Part shown: positions 47,957 to 56,826 of the stretch, in pieces
Numbering within the stretch: position 1 is the first letter of the stretch
Layout of the letters: every line of letters starts with the position of its first letter
Assembly: GCA_026005175.1 (NCBI GenBank)
Contig: BPKO01000001.1
Span: 1,054,001 to 1,118,000, forward strand
Origin: Candidatus Tectimicrobiota bacterium
Lineage (GTDB): Bacteria; Tectomicrobia; Entotheonellia; Entotheonellales; Entotheonellaceae
DNA length: 64,000 nt
Direction: 5' to 3'
Translations under genes and position numbers: made by a program
The notes under the pieces: generated by a model
Seen by the model: only the letters and a program-made list of their open reading frames with translations
Told to the model about the DNA's origin: nothing
The model's database searches: none

Positions 47957-48895
47957 CTACGGGTTGAGCGTGGCCTGCAAGACGGCGGCCAGGCGCACGG
48001 CGGCTTTGAGGAGCTGCTGGCGCAGGGTGCGGTAGTGGCTGCGAATGTAGCAGTCGTCGATGAGATTTCCTGCCGGGTAAATGTCCTGAAGCTCGAGCAG
48101 GGCGTGGGTTTCGCTGAGCCAGCGCACAATGAGCGCGCGCCACTGCGCCTCGGTGCCGGCGGCGAGCGGCGGTTCGGCTGCCTGCACGGGGGCAAGCAAA
48201 GGGCGCAGGGCGCGGGCGAGGTCGGGGGCAGCCTGCGGCCGTCGCTCGCCGGTTACGGCCTCAAGCAGCAGGCTGTCCCAGACGGCGTGCAAGTCGGCGC
48301 CCGAGCAGGCAAGGTCGCCGTCACGCCGCACCAGCCGCGACGGCTGCCCCAGCCAGGTGACGCAGGTGAGCGTGCCGCCGCGGTCGGCCGCCCTGCCGGT
48401 GTGCAGGGGTTGGTGCAGGTCTCCCAGCAGGTGGGTCACCCAGGCCAGGGCAACGATGCGCCGCGGCAGGGGCTGCTGCGGATCGGCAAGGCGCGCCCGC
48501 TCCGCAAGCAGCGTCTCCACCAGGCAGAGGTCTTGGGGGCAGTGGCGGGCGCGGTCGTAGCGGGCGCCGGCAGGCAAGTTGACGTAGTGGCGCTGGCTGT
48601 CAAAAGGCAGCATGCCCGGCGCGCCGCGGTGCCAGTCGGGCCAAAGGGCCAGGGTGCGCAGGGCCTTGCCCGGCCCAGGAGGATGCGTCCCCAGCAGCGC
48701 CGCGCGCACCGCCTCGCGCTGGGCGGGGTGGCGCATTTCGGCGAGCAGGCGCTGCAGGCCCGGGTCGTCGCGCAGCAAGTACGCCTCCGCCAGCTCGCCG
48801 ATCACCGCGTGGGCCAGGGGCCCCCAGGCCAAGGCCGCGGCAGGCAGCAGCCCGCTGCCCAGGAGCCACACCAAAACGTGCAGCCCGGCACGCAT
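47957..48895 (-). CDS. S1/P1-family zinc nuclease, secreted
   Basis: 312-aa phospholipase C/P1-nuclease-fold enzyme that degrades single-stranded nucleic acid outside the cytoplasm. A signal peptide (MRAGLHVLVWLL to AAALA) ends before the mature Trp-Gly, and this N-terminal Trp is a zinc ligand in the family. Further ligands are His in GPLAHAVIG, Asp/His in PDWHRG and HYVNLP, and HLLGDLHQPLH plus a later His-Asp. The start at 48895 overlaps the stop of the upstream gene (TAATG). It converges with the MoaD-like gene, two bases apart. Confidence 0.88.
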   Translation of the reverse strand: MRAGLHVLVWLLGSGLLPAAALAWGPLAHAVIGELAEAYLLRDDPGLQRLLAEMRHPAQREAVRAALLGTHPPGPGKALRTLALWPDWHRGAPGMLPFDSQRHYVNLPAGARYDRARHCPQDLCLVETLLAERARLADPQQPLPRRIVALAWVTHLLGDLHQPLHTGRAADRGGTLTCVTWLGQPSRLVRRDGDLACSGADLHAVWDSLLLEAVTGERRPQAAPDLARALRPLLAPVQAAEPPLAAGTEAQWRALIVRWLSETHALLELQDIYPAGNLIDDCYIRSHYRTLRQQLLKAAVRLAAVLQATLNP

Positions 48896-49387
48896 TAGCG
48901 GCGGTCGCGGTGCCACTGGCGCAGCGCCGCCACCAGCGGCTCGAGGTGCGATGCTTGAGCCGCCAGCGCCTGGCGATAAGCCGGGTCGGTGGCGGCACGC
49001 TGGTAGCGCTCGCGGACAAACGCGGCACCGTGTACCGTTAGCTCCTCGAACCGCCACTCCCGTCTGTCCTCCTCCAGCATCGCTTCGACAAACGCGATCA
49101 CCTCGTCGCTGGCCATGCCGGCCACCAGGCCGGCCGCCGTGACCGCGGCCAGCCAGCGCAGCGCCTCCAGCAGAACGGCGCCGTAGCCCTCAGGCCCTAG
49201 CTCCAGCGCCAGCGTCTGGGGCCCCGCGCGGCTGCAGCCGGTAAGGGCGAATGGTACGCACAAAAGGGCTGGGGGGCAGGCCGGCGGCAGCCCATACCGC
49301 TTCAGGAGTAACCTCTGCGGCCACGGTGAGGCGCACCGGAACCGGGTCCACCCCGACCAGCCAGAACTCGCGCGGCGCTACCGACAC
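48895..49387 (-). CDS. conserved hypothetical protein (one frame shift)
   Basis: About 163 aa after removal of one extra base near 49222 in a GGGGCCCC run. The N-terminal part (REFWLVGVDPVPVRLTVAAEV, PSPFVRTIRPYRLQ) is beta-rich; the C-terminal part (GYGAVLLEALRWLAAVTAAG to LEPLVAALRQWHRDR) is helical. No family recognised. GTG at 49387 follows AAAGGAGACGCTT. It overlaps the nuclease gene by one base and is probably co-transcribed with it. Confidence 0.6.
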
Positions 49388-49464
49388 AAGCGTCTCCTTT
49401 GCAATCGCCGTTGGCCTGCAGGGGTATATAGCACGAACCGCTTGCCGGGGCCAGCACGGGGGAC

Positions 49465-49493
49465 TTGACGCCGCCCGTCTGTCGGGGCATAAT
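49465..49493 (+). promoter_or_regulatory. promoter of the enoyl-CoA hydratase/ABC importer operon
   Basis: TTGACG at 49465-49470 and CATAAT at 49488-49493 with a 17-base spacer; the first ATG is at 49519, giving a leader of about 19 bases. Confidence 0.7.
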
Positions 49494-49518
49494 GGCGCAC
49501 CACCGCAAGGAGGTTGCC

Positions 49519-50307
49519 ATGGACTACCGCCGCTATCGCTGCTTGCAAGTGCAGCGCCAGGAGCGCATCCTGACGGTGGCGTTCAACCGCCCCGAAGCCC
49601 TCAACGCCGTCGATGCCGCCATGCACGCCGAGCTGGCGCAGATCTTTGCCGACATCGCCCAGGACCGCGACACCCACGTCGTCATTCTCACCGGCAACGG
49701 CCAGGCCTTCTCCGCCGGTGGCGACCTCAAGTGGTTCCAGCACATGACGCCGGCCCAGCTCGACGCCCTGTTTGTGGAAGCGCGCAAGATCATCATCGAC
49801 TTACTGGAAGTGGAGCAGCCCATCATCGCCGCCATCAACGGCGCGGCCATGGGCCTGGGAGCCACCCTTGCCCTGTTTGCCGACATCATTCTCGCCGCCC
49901 GCACCGCCCGCATTGGCGACCCGCACGTGCGCATCGGCGTGGTGGCCGGTGACGGCGGGGCGGTCATCTGGCCGTGGCTGGTGGGGGCGGCGCGGGCCAA
50001 GGAGTACTTGCTGACCGGGGACACCCTCAGCGCCGAAGAAGCCGAGCGCATCGGCCTCATCAACCGCGTGGTGCCGCCCGAGCAGCTCATGCCAACCGCC
50101 ATGCAGCTGGCGACGCGGCTGGCCAACGGGCCGACGCGGGCCATCCGGGGCACCAAGGCGGCGGTAAACAAGATCCTGCGCGACACGGTGAACCTGGTGC
50201 TCGATACCAGCCTGGCCTTGGAAAAGCAGTGCTTTACGACCCAAGACCACCGCGAGGCGGTGGCCGCCTTTCTCGAAAAGCGCCCTCCCCGTTTTTGCGG
50301 GCAGTAG
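49519..50307 (+). CDS. enoyl-CoA hydratase/isomerase family protein
   Basis: 262-aa crotonase-fold enzyme. FNRPEALNAVDAAMHAEL, the first oxyanion-hole segment AFSAGGDLKWF and INGAAMGLGATLALFADI with the second oxyanion Gly are clear. The region of the second catalytic acid reads GVVAGDGGAVIW rather than the usual E...G pattern, so hydratase versus isomerase cannot be decided. AAGGAGG precedes the ATG. It is 49 bases upstream of the importer genes and probably co-transcribed, suggesting that the imported compound is degraded as a CoA thioester. Confidence 0.9.
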   Translation: MDYRRYRCLQVQRQERILTVAFNRPEALNAVDAAMHAELAQIFADIAQDRDTHVVILTGNGQAFSAGGDLKWFQHMTPAQLDALFVEARKIIIDLLEVEQPIIAAINGAAMGLGATLALFADIILAARTARIGDPHVRIGVVAGDGGAVIWPWLVGAARAKEYLLTGDTLSAEEAERIGLINRVVPPEQLMPTAMQLATRLANGPTRAIRGTKAAVNKILRDTVNLVLDTSLALEKQCFTTQDHREAVAAFLEKRPPRFCGQ

Positions 50308-50356
50308 CCACCGCCCGCAGGCGAGGGCGGGCGCCTACGAAAGAGGAGGGAGAGGG

Positions 50357-51535
50357 ATGAAGACGCGCCATGTTCTGTGGGTGCTCGTCCTGCTGGTGGC
50401 GGTCGCCCTGAGTGGCCCCACGCAGGCCGCCGAGCCGATCAAAATCGGGGCGGCCATTTCCCTCACCGGCAAGTACGGCCGCACCGGCGAGTACCAGCTC
50501 GAAGGCTACCAGCTCTGGGTGAAGCAAGTCAACGAGCGCGGCGGGCTGCTTGGGCGGCCGGTCGAGCTCATCGTGCTCGACGACAAGAGCGATCCGGCCA
50601 CCAGCGTCAAGCTCTACGAGAAGCTGATCACCGTAGACCAGGTCGATCTGGTGCTGGCGCCTTACTCGAGCGCGGTGACGTACGCCGTGGCGCCGGTGAC
50701 CGAGAAGTACGGCTATCCCATGCTGGCGGCCGGAGCGTCGTCGACCAAGATCTGGGAACAGGGCTACCGCTACATCTTCATGATGGTGTCGCCGGCCGAG
50801 GTGTACCTCGAGGGGGCCGTCGACATCGCCGCCCGCAATGGCCTGAAGACGGTGGCCATGCTGGCCGAAAACAGCCTCTTTCCCAAGGCCTCGGCGGCAG
50901 GGACCAAGAAGCTGCTCCAGGCGCGCGGCATGGAGCTGGTGTTCTACGAGGAGTATCCCAAGACGGTGACCGACTTTTCGGCCGTCATGCTCAAGCTGCA
51001 GCAGCTGCGGCCCGAGGTGGTGCTGGCCAATACTTACTTTCCCGATGCGGTGATCATCACCCGCCAGATGAAAGAGTACAACGTCAGCCCCAAGCTGTAT
51101 GCCGCTACGGTGGGGCCGGCGCTGCCAGACTTCTACGAGAGCCTGGGCAAGACGGCAGAGTACGTCTACGGGCCTTCGCAGTGGGACATCAAGCTAAAGA
51201 CGCCAGGCAACGCCGAGTTCGTCAAGGCGTACACCGAGCTGCACGGGCGGCCGCCGGACTACCACTCGGCTTCGGGCTACGCCTCCTGCGTAATGCTGGA
51301 AATGGCGGTCAAGCAAGTCGGCAGCCTGGACCGCGACAAGATCCGCGACGCCCTGGCGCGGCTTGACACCACCACCGTCTTTGGCGACTACGCCGTCGAC
51401 GAGCAGGGCAAGCAGCTCAAGCACAAGATGGTGCTGCTGCAGTGGCAAGACGGCCAGCTGGAAATCGTGTGGCCCGACGAGCTGGCCACGGCGCCGCCGC
51501 GCTTTCCCACGCCGCCGTGGGAGCAGCGCGGCTAA
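50357..51535 (+). CDS. branched-chain amino-acid-type ABC transporter substrate-binding protein
   Basis: 392-aa periplasmic receptor of the LivJ/AmiC-like (HAAT) family. A signal peptide (MKTRHVLWVLVLLVAVALS) ends near PTQAAEP. Family motifs are IKIGAAISLTGKYGRTGEYQLEGY, LIVLDDKSDPATSVKLYEKL and YSSAVTYAVAPVTEKY. No lipobox is seen. It is the first importer gene and is followed by two permeases and two ATPases. The ligand may be a branched-chain amino acid, amide or aromatic acid. Confidence 0.93.
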   Translation: MKTRHVLWVLVLLVAVALSGPTQAAEPIKIGAAISLTGKYGRTGEYQLEGYQLWVKQVNERGGLLGRPVELIVLDDKSDPATSVKLYEKLITVDQVDLVLAPYSSAVTYAVAPVTEKYGYPMLAAGASSTKIWEQGYRYIFMMVSPAEVYLEGAVDIAARNGLKTVAMLAENSLFPKASAAGTKKLLQARGMELVFYEEYPKTVTDFSAVMLKLQQLRPEVVLANTYFPDAVIITRQMKEYNVSPKLYAATVGPALPDFYESLGKTAEYVYGPSQWDIKLKTPGNAEFVKAYTELHGRPPDYHSASGYASCVMLEMAVKQVGSLDRDKIRDALARLDTTTVFGDYAVDEQGKQLKHKMVLLQWQDGQLEIVWPDELATAPPRFPTPPWEQRG

Positions 51536-51547
51536 AAAGCGGCAGCG

Positions 51548-52441
51548 ATGCGACTCCACGTGCAGCTTGTGGTCAGCGGCCTGCTGCAGGGCGGCGTCTA
51601 CGCCGTCATCGCCCTGGGCCTGACGTTGGTTTTTGGCGTCATGCGGGTTATTAACGTTGCTCATGGCGAACTAGTCATGCTAGGCGCGTACACCACGTTT
51701 TGGGTGTTTGCCCTGTGGCAGGTCAACCCCTTGCTCACCCTGCTGGTCTCTATTCCCTTGCTCTTTTTTCTGGGGATGGTGATCGAGCGGCTGCTCATTG
51801 CCCGCGTCGTCGACCAGCCAGAAGTGACGGCCCTGCTGCTCACCTTTGGCCTGTCGATTTTCCTCGTGGGCACCGCCCTCAACCTGTGGAGCGCGGACTT
51901 TCGCTCCGTGGAGTCGCCCATGCTGGCCGGCTCGGTGATGCCCTGGCTGTGGCTGCCCGGCCTGGGCTGGCTGCAGGTGTTCATCCCCAAGCCGCGCCTC
52001 ATCAGCTTCCTCCTCAGCCTGCTCATCACCGGGACGGTGTTTGCTTTTCTCAAGTACACGCGCACCGGGAAGGCCATTCGCGCCACCGCCCAGAGCCGAG
52101 AAGTGGCCATGGCCTGCGGCATCAACGTCCGGCGCATCTACACCCTCACCTTTGGCCTGGGGGCGGCGCTGGCTGCGGCCGGCGGCTCGCTCATCAGCCT
52201 CATGCTGGCCATCTTTCCCGAAATGGGGGCGGTGCTGACGCTCAAGTCGTTTTGTATCATCGTCTTGGGCGGCATGGGCAACTACGCCGGCGCCTTCTTC
52301 GGCGGCCTGGTGCTGGGCCTGGCCGAAACCTACGGCGCGTTTTACACCACGCCGCAGCTGCAAGAGGCGTTTGCTTACCTCCTGCTCATCCTCATTTTGC
52401 TCCTTAAACCCTCGGGTCTGCTGGGAGTGGTGCGCCAATGA
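51548..52441 (+). CDS. livH: branched-chain amino-acid-type ABC permease (LivH family)
   Basis: 297-aa integral membrane protein with about eight helices. It has LLQGGVYAVIALGLTLVFGVMRVINVAHGELVMLGAY near the N-terminus and the EAA-like loop (RAIRATAQSREVAMACGINV), with IIVLGGMGNYAGAFFGGLVLG at the C-terminal end. Its stop overlaps the livM start (ATGA). It contacts one of the two ATPases and forms a heterodimer with LivM. Confidence 0.93.
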   Translation: MRLHVQLVVSGLLQGGVYAVIALGLTLVFGVMRVINVAHGELVMLGAYTTFWVFALWQVNPLLTLLVSIPLLFFLGMVIERLLIARVVDQPEVTALLLTFGLSIFLVGTALNLWSADFRSVESPMLAGSVMPWLWLPGLGWLQVFIPKPRLISFLLSLLITGTVFAFLKYTRTGKAIRATAQSREVAMACGINVRRIYTLTFGLGAALAAAGGSLISLMLAIFPEMGAVLTLKSFCIIVLGGMGNYAGAFFGGLVLGLAETYGAFYTTPQLQEAFAYLLLILILLLKPSGLLGVVRQ

Positions 52442-53385
52442 GACCGCTGCCGCGCGATCTCCTGCTGCTGGGCCTCTGCCTGGTGCTTGCCGTGCTGCCC
52501 GTCAGCGCCGCCCCCCAGTATGTCGTCTCGCTTGTGCTCTTTGTCTTTATGTTCATCGCCCTGGCCGAGAGCTGGAACCTGCTTTCGGGCTACACCGGCT
52601 ACGTTTCGTTTGGCCACGTGGTTTTCTTTGGTGTGGGGGCTTACACGACGGCCATCACCATGACGCGCTGGGGGCTGGCTTGGCTTCCGGCGTCCTTGCT
52701 GGGTGGCGTGGCGGCGGTGGGGCTGGCGCTGCTGATTGGCTATCCCTGCTTGCGCCTGAAAGGTCCTTACTTTGCCATCTCCATGCTGGGGCTCAGCGAG
52801 GTGGTGCGGCTGCTGGCGCTTTACCTCGAGCCGCTCACCGGCGGCGGCATGGGCATTTCGCGCATCCGGCCGCCGACGCCCGACCCCACGCCGGTGGTCT
52901 ACTGGGCCATGGAAGCGATGGCCGTGCTCGTGGTGGCGGTCACGTATGCCATCGACCGCGCCCAGTTTGGCCTGCGGCTCAAGTCGATCCGCGAAGACGA
53001 GCTCGCCGCCGAGGCCATGGGCATCAACACCACCGCGTACAAGATGTACGCGTTTCTGCTCAGCGCCTTCTTCCCGGGAATCGTGGGGGGCATCCACGCG
53101 TATTACCTGAGCTATATCGAACCGGACTCGACGTTTGCCTTGCTTTACACCATCAACATGGCCATCATGACCATCTTCGGTGGCCGCGGCACGGTATGGG
53201 GACCGGTGATCGGCGCGGTGACCCTGTACCTGGTGTCCGAAGCCGTCTGGGTGCGCTTTCCCTTCCTGCACCTGGTGCTCTTTGGCCTGGTGATTATGAT
53301 CGTCGTGCTCTTCATGCCGCGCGGCGTCCTGGGATGGATCGCCACCCGGCGCCCGCGGCTCGTTCCGGCAGGCAAGGAGTTGTGA
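52438..53385 (+). CDS. livM: branched-chain amino-acid-type ABC permease (LivM family)
   Basis: 315-aa membrane protein with about eight helices: LAESWNLLSGYTGYVSFGHVVFFGVGAYT is the LivM signature, FGLRLKSIREDELAAEAMGIN is the coupling loop, and FGGRGTVWGPVIGAV matches the C-terminal conserved region. It overlaps livH and livG, showing translational coupling along the operon. Confidence 0.93.
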   Translation: MRPLPRDLLLLGLCLVLAVLPVSAAPQYVVSLVLFVFMFIALAESWNLLSGYTGYVSFGHVVFFGVGAYTTAITMTRWGLAWLPASLLGGVAAVGLALLIGYPCLRLKGPYFAISMLGLSEVVRLLALYLEPLTGGGMGISRIRPPTPDPTPVVYWAMEAMAVLVVAVTYAIDRAQFGLRLKSIREDELAAEAMGINTTAYKMYAFLLSAFFPGIVGGIHAYYLSYIEPDSTFALLYTINMAIMTIFGGRGTVWGPVIGAVTLYLVSEAVWVRFPFLHLVLFGLVIMIVVLFMPRGVLGWIATRRPRLVPAGKEL

Positions 53386-54097
53386 TGGGCGAGGAGGTCC
53401 TGCTGCGCGTCGACAACCTCACCAAGGCGTTTGGCGGCGTGGTGGCCGTCAACCGCTGCTCGCTAAGCATCGCCCCGCGCCGCATTTACGGGCTGATTGG
53501 CCCCAACGGCTCGGGCAAAACGACGCTCTTTGACCTCATTACCGGCATCCAGCGGCCCGACAGCGGCGAGGTGTACTTTCGCGGCGAACGCCTCACCCAC
53601 CTCAAGCCTTACCAGATCGCCCGCCGCGGTATTAGCCGCACCTTCCAGATCATCCGCGTCTTTCCGGAAATGACGGCGCTGGAAAACCTCCTCGTCGTCG
53701 CCCCGCGCAACGGGGCGGCAGCGCGGGGCCCCGCGCCCTGGAGCTGCTCGAGTTTGTCAACCTGTTGCCGCTGCGCGACGAGTACGCCGGCAACCTCTCC
53801 TACGGGCAGCAGAAGCTTCTGGAGTTCGTGCGCGCCCTCATGCTCGAGCCCGAGCTCATCTTGCTCGACGAGCCGGCCGCCGGGGTGAACCGCACCCTGC
53901 TCAACGACTTGCTAGCGCGCCTGCGCGCCCTGCAGCAGCAGGGCAAGACGATCGTCATCGTCGAGCACGACATGAAGGTGGTGATGAGCCTGTGCGAGCA
54001 CCTTTACGTGCTCGACCACGGCGAGGTGATCGCCTCGGGTCCTCCCGAAGCGATTCAGCGCGACGAGCGCGTCATGGAGGCCTATTTTGGACGCTAG
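53385..54097 (+). CDS. livG: branched-chain amino-acid-type ABC ATPase (LivG family; frame shift)
   Basis: ATPase of the importer. Walker A is GPNGSGKTTLF, the Q-loop region is GISRTFQIIRVFPEMTALEN, the signature is LSYGQQKLLEF, Walker B is LILLDEPAAGV and the H-loop is VEHDMKVV. The frame changes near 53730 in a GGGGCCCC run, and the helical region there is shorter than in most LivG proteins, so a small deletion is possible as well as a sequencing error. ATG at 53385 overlaps the livM stop. Confidence 0.88.
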
Positions 54098-54803
54098 CCT
54101 GCTCAGCGTGGAGAAAATCGTCGCCGGCTACGGCAAAATGGACATCCTGCACGGCGTTTCCCTGCACGTGCGGGCCGGCGAAGTCGTCAGCATCATCGGC
54201 CCCAACGGCGCCGGCAAGTCAACGGTCTTCAAGACCATCATGGGCTATCTGACGCCGCGGCAGGGGCGGGTGTGCTTTGACGGCGCCGACATCACCGGGC
54301 TGCGCCCCGACCAGGTGATGCGCCGCGGGCTGAGCTACGTGCCCCAGGGCCGCATCGTCTTTCCCCTCATGACGGTGCTGGAAAACCTGGAAATGGGGGC
54401 CTACACGGAGCGCAACCGGGCGCGCTTCCGTGCCACCCTGGAGCGCGTCTACGAGCTCTTCCCCATCCTGGCCGAGCGGCGCCACCAGAAAGCCGGGACG
54501 CTGAGCGGCGGCGAGCAGCAGATGCTGGCCATTGGCCGCGCCTTGATGGTCAGCCCCAAGCTCCTCCTCCTCGACGAGCCCTCGCTGGGCCTGGCCCCGC
54601 GGTTTGTCACCATGGTCTTTGAGACCGTAAAGCGCCTGCGCGCCCTGGGGCTGACCCTGGTCATCGTGGAGCAAAACGCCGTGCGCGCTCTCGAGGTGGC
54701 CGACCGCGGCTACGTGCTGGAGCTGGGAAGAAACCGCTTCGAGGACACCGGCCACCGGCTGCTCACCAACCCCGAAGTCAAGCGCCTCTACCTGGGTGGC
54801 TAG
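54087..54803 (+). CDS. livF: branched-chain amino-acid-type ABC ATPase (LivF family)
   Basis: 238-aa second ATPase: GPNGAGKSTVF (Walker A), YVPQGRIVFPLMTVLENLEMGAY, LSGGEQQMLAIGRALM (signature), LLLLDEPSLGLAP (Walker B) and VEQNAVRALEVADRGYVLELG. A TTG at 54087 is the likely start, overlapping the livG stop by 11 bases; no ATG occurs before the conserved N-terminus. It ends the operon, 7 bases before the converging DnaJ-domain gene. Confidence 0.92.
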   Translation: MDASLLSVEKIVAGYGKMDILHGVSLHVRAGEVVSIIGPNGAGKSTVFKTIMGYLTPRQGRVCFDGADITGLRPDQVMRRGLSYVPQGRIVFPLMTVLENLEMGAYTERNRARFRATLERVYELFPILAERRHQKAGTLSGGEQQMLAIGRALMVSPKLLLLDEPSLGLAPRFVTMVFETVKRLRALGLTLVIVEQNAVRALEVADRGYVLELGRNRFEDTGHRLLTNPEVKRLYLGG

Positions 54804-54810
54804 AGTGGGC

Positions 54811-55638
54811 TCAGGGCGGAGCAGGCCAGGAGGCCTGAGGCCAGCGGGCCCGCAAGGGAAAGCCGCGCCACGCTTCCCAGCGCACCACGCGGTCGTGCAC
54901 GAAGTAAACGCGGGAAAGGCCGTATTCCCAGAGGTTTTCGCTCAGGCGCGTGGGGGTTCCCTGCACGGCGAGCACTTCGGCTTTGCTCGAGCCCAGGGTA
55001 AAAAACGCCGGCGCCGGCACCGGCAGGGAAGGCAGGGACAAGCGTACCCGCAGGGGCGAGCGCGGCCAGACCTCCCATCCCACCACCCGCCCGTGGCGAA
55101 AGGAAACGCGCGAGCCCCGGTATTCCCAGAGGGTTTCGCTCAGGCGCGTGGGGGTGCCCTGCACGGCGAGCACTTCGGCTTTACTCGAGCCCAGGGTAAA
55201 AAACGCCGGCGGGGCGGGTTCAGGTTCTCCCTGAGTGGAGGGCGGCGCCAGGGGCGCGGCAGGGGAAGGGGCCGCCTCTGGTGCCACGGCTGGCGCCGGG
55301 GCTACGAGGGCGTACGTGGGAAAAAGCGGCGCCAGGCCCAGGCGCAGGCCAAGGAACAGGCCCAGGACCAGCAGCCAGAGGGGCACAGGGCCCTGTCGGG
55401 CACCGGGGCGGCGCGGAGCGCCGGGTGCGCCGGCGCGCAGCCGGGCGTAAGCGGCGTTGAGGCGCTGGCATACTTCCAGCGCCTGGCGCTGCCGCTTGGC
55501 GTCGGTGGCCCAGCGGTCGGGATGCCACTGCTGGAGCAGGCGGCGATAAGCGCGGCGCACCTCGACCCACGGCGCGCCAGGGGGAAGGCCCAGCAGGGCG
55601 TAGTCGGCTTCCAAGGGAACGCGCCGGTCGCGTGCCAC
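54811..55638 (-). CDS. J-domain membrane protein with two tandem C-terminal repeats
   Basis: 275 aa. Residues about 10-70 form a J domain (DYALLGLPPGAPWVEVRRAYR, QQWHPDRW with the HPD motif) that would stimulate a DnaK-type ATPase. A single membrane helix lies at about 84-108, then a Pro/Ala linker, then two repeats of about 66 aa at about 143-205 and 209-271, each with FFTLGSSKAEVLAVQGTPTR, LWEY and RVVxWExW. The repeat resembles a small module known from secreted or periplasmic proteins with FTLGSSKxEVLAVQGTP; its function is unknown. With this topology the J domain would be cytosolic and the repeats periplasmic. The start overlaps the HtrA stop by one base. Confidence 0.83.
   Translation of the reverse strand: MARDRRVPLEADYALLGLPPGAPWVEVRRAYRRLLQQWHPDRWATDAKRQRQALEVCQRLNAAYARLRAGAPGAPRRPGARQGPVPLWLLVLGLFLGLRLGLAPLFPTYALVAPAPAVAPEAAPSPAAPLAPPSTQGEPEPAPPAFFTLGSSKAEVLAVQGTPTRLSETLWEYRGSRVSFRHGRVVGWEVWPRSPLRVRLSLPSLPVPAPAFFTLGSSKAEVLAVQGTPTRLSENLWEYGLSRVYFVHDRVVRWEAWRGFPLRARWPQASWPAPP
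54922..55012. repeat. 91-bp direct repeat, unit 1 (inside J-domain gene)
   Basis: Nearly identical to the unit at 55120-55210 (few mismatches over 91 bases, spaced 198 bases = 66 codons). It encodes the repeated core FFTLGSSKAEVLAVQGTPTR and flanking residues. Near-identity at DNA level suggests recent duplication or ongoing gene conversion. Confidence 0.9.
55120..55210. repeat. 91-bp direct repeat, unit 2 (inside J-domain gene)
   Basis: Second unit of the duplication in the J-domain protein gene; the first is at 54922-55012. Confidence 0.9.
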
Positions 55639-56750
55639 TAGCCCACCTCTTGCAACGTCACCGGCAGGCGCAGGCGCTTGTCTTGGCGCACAATGGTGAC
55701 CGTCACCGTGTCGCCCACCTGATGCTTTTCCAGGGCATCGAAGAGGTCGTTGGTGGTTTTGATGGGATCGTTGTCGATGGCCACGATGATGTCTCCCAAC
55801 ACCAGGCGCCCCAGCAAGTCCCGCCGCGTTCCCCGCAAGCCGGCCCGCTCGGCCGGGCTGCCTTTCTCCACCTGGATGATGAGCACCCCCTCTATGCCCA
55901 GCCGCTGCGCCGTGGCATCGTCGGCCACCCGCACCCCCAAGCCCGGGCGGATGACGCGGCCGTAGCGGATGAGCTGGGGCACGACGCGGTTGACGGTGTC
56001 GACGGGGACGGCAAAGCCGATGCCGGCGTTGGCGCCTGAGGGGCTGTAAATGGCCGTGTTCACGCCGATCAGGCGGCCGGCGCTGTCGAGCAGCGGCCCG
56101 CCGGAGTTGCCGGGGTTAATGGCGGCATCGGTCTGGATCACCCCGCTGATGGTGCGGCCGGTCACCGAGGTGATCTCCCGTCCCAGGGCGCTAATTACCC
56201 CCGTGGTCAGCGTCTGGTCGAGTCCGAAGGGGTTACCAATGGCAAAGGCTTTCTGCCCCACTTGCAAGTCGGCAGAGGTGCCCAAGGGAATGGGCTGCAG
56301 GCGCTCAGGCGGGGCGTCGATGCGCAGCACGGCAAGATCCTTGTCCGGCGCGATGCCCACCAGGCGCGCGTCCCACTCTGAGTGGTCGGCAAGGGTCACT
56401 TTGGCGGCGCTGGCCCCCTGGATGACATGAAAGTTGGTGATGATGTGGCCCTCGCGGTCCCAGATAAAGCCCGAGCCGGTGCCCTGTGGGATCTCGAACA
56501 GGTTGAGGGTAAAAATGTCGCGGCGCAGCGCCACTGTGGTGATGTATACCACCGAGGGTGAGGCGCGGCGAAAGAGCTCGATGGTCGCCAGCTCTTCGCG
56601 CCACAGCTCGCCGCGCGGCGCAATCGGCCGCGGCGCCGCGCGGTTGGCGGCCAGGCCGGGCAGCAGGTGCCCCCCGGCCCACAGCCCAAGCACGAACGCC
56701 GCCAGCGCCAGCCCCAGCCACCCCCGTGGCCCGATACTCTTCACCCGCAT
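55638..56750 (-). CDS. HtrA/DegP-family serine protease with one PDZ domain
   Basis: 370-aa envelope protease. An N-terminal membrane anchor (WLGLALAAFVLGLWAGGHLL) is followed by the trypsin-like domain with His108 (TNFHVI), Asp138 (DKDLAVL) and Ser216 (GNSGGPLLD), the complete triad. One PDZ domain follows (about 255-365). The size and single PDZ match DegS/HhoA-type proteases. The downstream J-domain gene overlaps it by one base, so the two may act together in envelope protein quality control. Confidence 0.93.
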   Translation of the reverse strand: MRVKSIGPRGWLGLALAAFVLGLWAGGHLLPGLAANRAAPRPIAPRGELWREELATIELFRRASPSVVYITTVALRRDIFTLNLFEIPQGTGSGFIWDREGHIITNFHVIQGASAAKVTLADHSEWDARLVGIAPDKDLAVLRIDAPPERLQPIPLGTSADLQVGQKAFAIGNPFGLDQTLTTGVISALGREITSVTGRTISGVIQTDAAINPGNSGGPLLDSAGRLIGVNTAIYSPSGANAGIGFAVPVDTVNRVVPQLIRYGRVIRPGLGVRVADDATAQRLGIEGVLIIQVEKGSPAERAGLRGTRRDLLGRLVLGDIIVAIDNDPIKTTNDLFDALEKHQVGDTVTVTIVRQDKRLRLPVTLQEVG

Positions 56751-56826
56751 AGTCCTTTCCTGCCTTGCCTGGAGTTTCCCCTATTGTAGCGCCCTTGAGC
56801 GGCCGTCTGCCACCGTCGGGAGCGAG

